NCBI GenBank assembly: GCA_014728185.1
Contig: WJMB01000088.1
Location: 1 to 7,791, forward strand
DNA from: Candidatus Coatesiibacteriota bacterium
GTDB taxonomy: Bacteria; RBG-13-66-14
Direction: 5' to 3'
Length of the DNA stretch: 7,791 nucleotides
Within the stretch, counting starts at the first letter, position 1. Each line of letters starts with the position of its first letter. This document shows, piece after piece, positions 5,974-7,791 of the stretch. The notes under the pieces are model-generated. The model ran no database searches and was not told the DNA's origin. It saw only the letters and a list, made by a program, of their open reading frames with translations. The position numbers and the translations under genes were made by a program.

Positions 5974-6074
5974 CCGAGGAGCCGGAACTGGCACGGTTTT
6001 TGCGAAAGCCGACCCCGCGGATTCACGGCGGAGGTAACGAAAATGCAAAAACCGTGCCAGTTCCGGCTCCTCGG
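5974..6074. repeat. perfect 30-bp inverted repeat around a 41-base centre
   Basis: The left arm (5974-6003, beginning CCGAGGAGCC and ending GGTTTTTGC) is the exact reverse complement of the right arm (6045-6074). Pairing stops sharply outside at 5973/6075, and inside only a G-T pair follows. No target duplication flanks it. Because the match is perfect over 30 positions while all other hairpins nearby are 5-15 bp, it looks like a recent or selected element such as a REP/BIME-like or miniature transposon-like repeat. No transposase is present. It lies between the terminator of one barrel gene and the promoter of the next. As RNA it would form a very stable stem. Confidence 0.9.
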
Positions 6075-6160
6075 GTACGCACCGGCTCAGCGGGCGGCGG
6101 ATTCTCGGCCAAGCTCCTGCGCCGGCGGAAACGGCGTGACCTGGCGAAACGATGGAACCC

Positions 6161-6189
6161 TTTACATCGTCCCCGGCCGGGATTATGAT
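6161..6189 (+). promoter_or_regulatory. sigma70-type promoter of barrel gene 2
   Basis: TTTACA (6161-6166) and TATGAT (6184-6189) each match the consensus at five of six positions and are separated by exactly 17 bases. The start would fall near 6196, about 45 bases before the ATG. The upstream inverted repeat (5974-6074) is therefore outside this transcript. Confidence 0.68.
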
Positions 6190-6227
6190 ATTAGTGATTG
6201 TGCAGAGACGAAGACCGTGCTTTATTC

Positions 6228-6235
6228 GGGGAGGT
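6228..6235 (+). promoter_or_regulatory. strong Shine-Dalgarno site of barrel gene 2
   Basis: GGGGAGGT lies 5 bases before the ATG at 6241 and fixes that start. It is close to a full anti-16S match. Confidence 0.8.
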
Positions 6236-6240
6236 AAACG

Positions 6241-7587
6241 ATGCGGGAGCGTGTGATTCTTTGCTTGATGTTGCTGTTGGCTGTTCCGGGGTTGGCGCTG
6301 CCCATTTACGGGCCGCGCGCCATGGCCCTGGGCGGGGCCTATGTGGCCCTGGCCGATGACGAGAGCAGCGTCTACTACAATCCGGCTGCGATGGCCGCGG
6401 CGCGGGATTATTTCGCCGTGGTGCCCAACTTCGGCATCGTTTCCGACGACCGGATCACCGAGGCCGTCGACGGGTTTTACGCGGCGAAAGACGATATCTA
6501 TTCGAGCATCCCGGACCAGATTATCGACGCCGACGATCTGGCGCCCTTCATCGATTCCCTCGAGGCGGCCCACGATTACCTGGCCGACTACGAGGACGGT
6601 TCGGCCGGGGTGGCGGGATACCTGAGCTACGGCGGCGGGGTGATGCTGGGTCCGGTTGCGCTGTCCTGGATCGGCACCGGCGACGGCCAGGTCTCCTTCG
6701 AGACCGACGCCGACACCGGTCGCCTGGTCCCCTCGGGCCTGCTCAACGACCCCTTCATCGTTCTGGCGCTCTACCAGGAAGAGATTTTGAACGCCGAGCA
6801 ACTGACGACCCTCTGGCCGACCTACCCGGACCCCTCGGGTTTCGTCGGCGACATCGAGGGCAACAACGTCGGTCTGGACGACAACCGCACCCTGACCCGG
6901 CTGGCCAACGACGCCCGTCAGGATCTGGTGCTGACCTACGCCGATTACCTGCTGCGCTCCGACGATGACCAGTGGGCCGTCTCGGCCGGGGTTAATCTCA
7001 AGTACATCATCACCCAAGCCTACCGGACCACCTTCACCGCCGACGACGCCGAGCTGGGGACCACGGGACCGCTGTGGATAACCGAGCGGTTGATCGGTGT
7101 GCAGCCGGTGCTGGGCAGCACCTTCTCGGCGGACCTTGGACTCTACGCCCAACTGACCGACTTCTTCAACCTTGGCCTGGTGGGTCGCGATGTCATCCCC
7201 CGGGCCATCAACTGGGACGAGCCCGTCGTCGGCGCGCCGGAGCGCCTGGAGCCCCACTGGCGGCTGGGATTGGCCGGCCACATCCTGCCCGGCCTGCTCA
7301 GCGTCGCCGTGGATGTCGACCTGCAGGAGACCGCGGGCGTCTTCAGTCCCCAGCAAGACCTGAGCGCCGGAGTAAGGCTGACCATGCCCGGCGACAGTTT
7401 CTGGGCCGGAGGCGGGGTTCGTTACAACCTGGCCGATGAAGAGCAGACGCCGCTCTTCACCCTGGGCGGCGGGTTCAACATCATGGGCATCCGTTTCGAC
7501 CTCGCGCTGGGTCTGGGCATCGTCGATTTCTCCGGCGAGTTGGACACCTACTTCTCGGCGGCGGCCGGGGTGGGCTTCTCGATGTAA
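6241..7587 (+). CDS. TraF/PorV-like outer-membrane beta-barrel protein, copy 2
   Basis: The 448-residue product is a diverged paralogue of the protein at 4505-5866. It has a signal peptide (MRER, hydrophobic core to GLA at residue 19, the likely cut site). Then come GPRAMALGGA (24-33) and YYNPAAM (45-51), the family signature. Parallel blocks run along both proteins: GPVALSWIG (137-145) against GPVAVSWVD, QDLVLTYA (227-234) against HDLAVTYA, and GLVGRDVIPRAINWD (312-326) against GVMGRNIIPLEIAWD. The C-terminal half is rich in alternating barrel strands and ends AGVGFSM. Cys8 sits inside the hydrophobic core and is not a lipobox, so this is not a lipoprotein. The first 30 or so codons use more T and A at third positions than the rest and than copy 1. 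It has its own promoter and terminator. The ligand or partner is unknown; outer-membrane location is inferred from the family and signal peptide. Confidence 0.84.
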   Translation: MRERVILCLMLLLAVPGLALPIYGPRAMALGGAYVALADDESSVYYNPAAMAAARDYFAVVPNFGIVSDDRITEAVDGFYAAKDDIYSSIPDQIIDADDLAPFIDSLEAAHDYLADYEDGSAGVAGYLSYGGGVMLGPVALSWIGTGDGQVSFETDADTGRLVPSGLLNDPFIVLALYQEEILNAEQLTTLWPTYPDPSGFVGDIEGNNVGLDDNRTLTRLANDARQDLVLTYADYLLRSDDDQWAVSAGVNLKYIITQAYRTTFTADDAELGTTGPLWITERLIGVQPVLGSTFSADLGLYAQLTDFFNLGLVGRDVIPRAINWDEPVVGAPERLEPHWRLGLAGHILPGLLSVAVDVDLQETAGVFSPQQDLSAGVRLTMPGDSFWAGGGVRYNLADEEQTPLFTLGGGFNIMGIRFDLALGLGIVDFSGELDTYFSAAAGVGFSM

Positions 7588-7607
7588 GCGCGATATCAGC
7601 CGCACGA

Positions 7608-7641
7608 TAATAAAACCGGTCTTTCGAGACCGGTTTTATTA
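7608..7641. terminator. bidirectional-type terminator after barrel gene 2
   Basis: A perfect 15-bp stem (7608-7622 with 7627-7641) is closed by a TTCG loop. The stem has an A-tract on the left and a T-tract on the right, so it can end transcription from either side. It begins 20 bases after the stop of barrel gene 2. Its symmetry suggests a convergent minus-strand gene beyond the right edge. Confidence 0.85.
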
Positions 7642-7791
7642 ACAACTCGATCTGTCACAATACCGGCCCACCGGTGCCTATTATAGTTAGGAAACAATAC
7701 ACAGCATCAGGGAATGTGTTCGGACCAAACCAGGCTGATCATCACATGTACTAACAGCAGTTTTTTATCACGATCCACTTCATACAGGACA
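7642..7791. other. right-edge non-coding stretch
   Basis: I see no supportable gene. A small hairpin ACCGG-CCCA-CCGGT (7662-7675) and a copy of an intergenic motif (CGGACCAAACCAGGCT, 7721-7736) occur here. A minus-strand frame is open from the edge to a TGA at 7709-7707 but is too short to judge. Confidence 0.4.

Noticed and set aside
6000..6188. 62-codon plus-strand frame through the inverted repeat
   Set aside because: Its sequence is set by the repeat arm; the same short peptide appears on both strands, and the rest is Arg-rich. The promoter at 6161-6189 lies inside it.
4505..7587. Conjugation system suggested by the TraF family name
   Set aside because: The family name is historical. 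These are signal-peptide barrel proteins with no other transfer gene, relaxase or origin of transfer nearby.
7707..7790. Possible C-terminal end of a minus-strand gene at the right edge
   Set aside because: Only 27 codons are visible and third positions are AT-rich. An open run this short is expected by chance, although the symmetric terminator next to it would fit.

Overview
This window looks like chromosomal DNA from an uncultured, high-GC, Gram-negative (two-membrane) bacterium. The real genes use G or C in almost every third codon position, and two of them encode signal-peptide-bearing outer-membrane barrel proteins of the TraF/PorV-like type. These are common in FCB-group and related candidate phyla. 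The phylum is a guess; nothing here fixes the taxonomy. The gaps between genes are unusually long (about 0.4 to 1 kb), visibly less GC-rich than the genes, and full of short inverted repeats.

Layout. At the left edge a minus-strand transcription unit leaves the window: a good sigma70-type promoter (285-257) with a 16-base dyad over its -10 and start site, a possible 41-residue ORF (211-86), and an overlapping, truncated ORF that begins like a signal peptide (105 to beyond 1). On the plus strand a strong promoter (571-600) drives ptsH (696-992, HPr), which is closed by a textbook terminator (1007-1032). About 1 kb without a convincing gene follows. It holds three consecutive stem-loops (1062-1133) and a larger hairpin (1300-1344). 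Then comes ptsI (2042-3853, enzyme I), with every catalytic residue at the same number as in the E. coli enzyme. A 650-base gap with more inverted repeats leads to two tandem paralogous TraF-like outer-membrane barrel genes (4505-5866 and 6241-7587). Each has a strong Shine-Dalgarno site and its own terminator. Between them lie a perfect 30-bp inverted repeat (5974-6074) and a good promoter (6161-6189).

How the genes work together. PtsI takes phosphate from phosphoenolpyruvate on His189 and passes it to His15 of HPr. HPr also keeps the Ser46-type regulatory site (Ser49 here). No sugar-specific EII component and no HPr kinase gene lies in the window, so the carrier pair could serve sugar uptake elsewhere or a purely regulatory PTS. 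The two barrel proteins have no visible link to the PTS beyond position. I found no CRISPR array, tRNA, rRNA, insertion sequence or defence system, and no convincing new multi-gene system. The items most worth following up are the 30-bp inverted repeat, the left-edge promoter/operator with its small ORF, and the hairpin-rich intergenic DNA.
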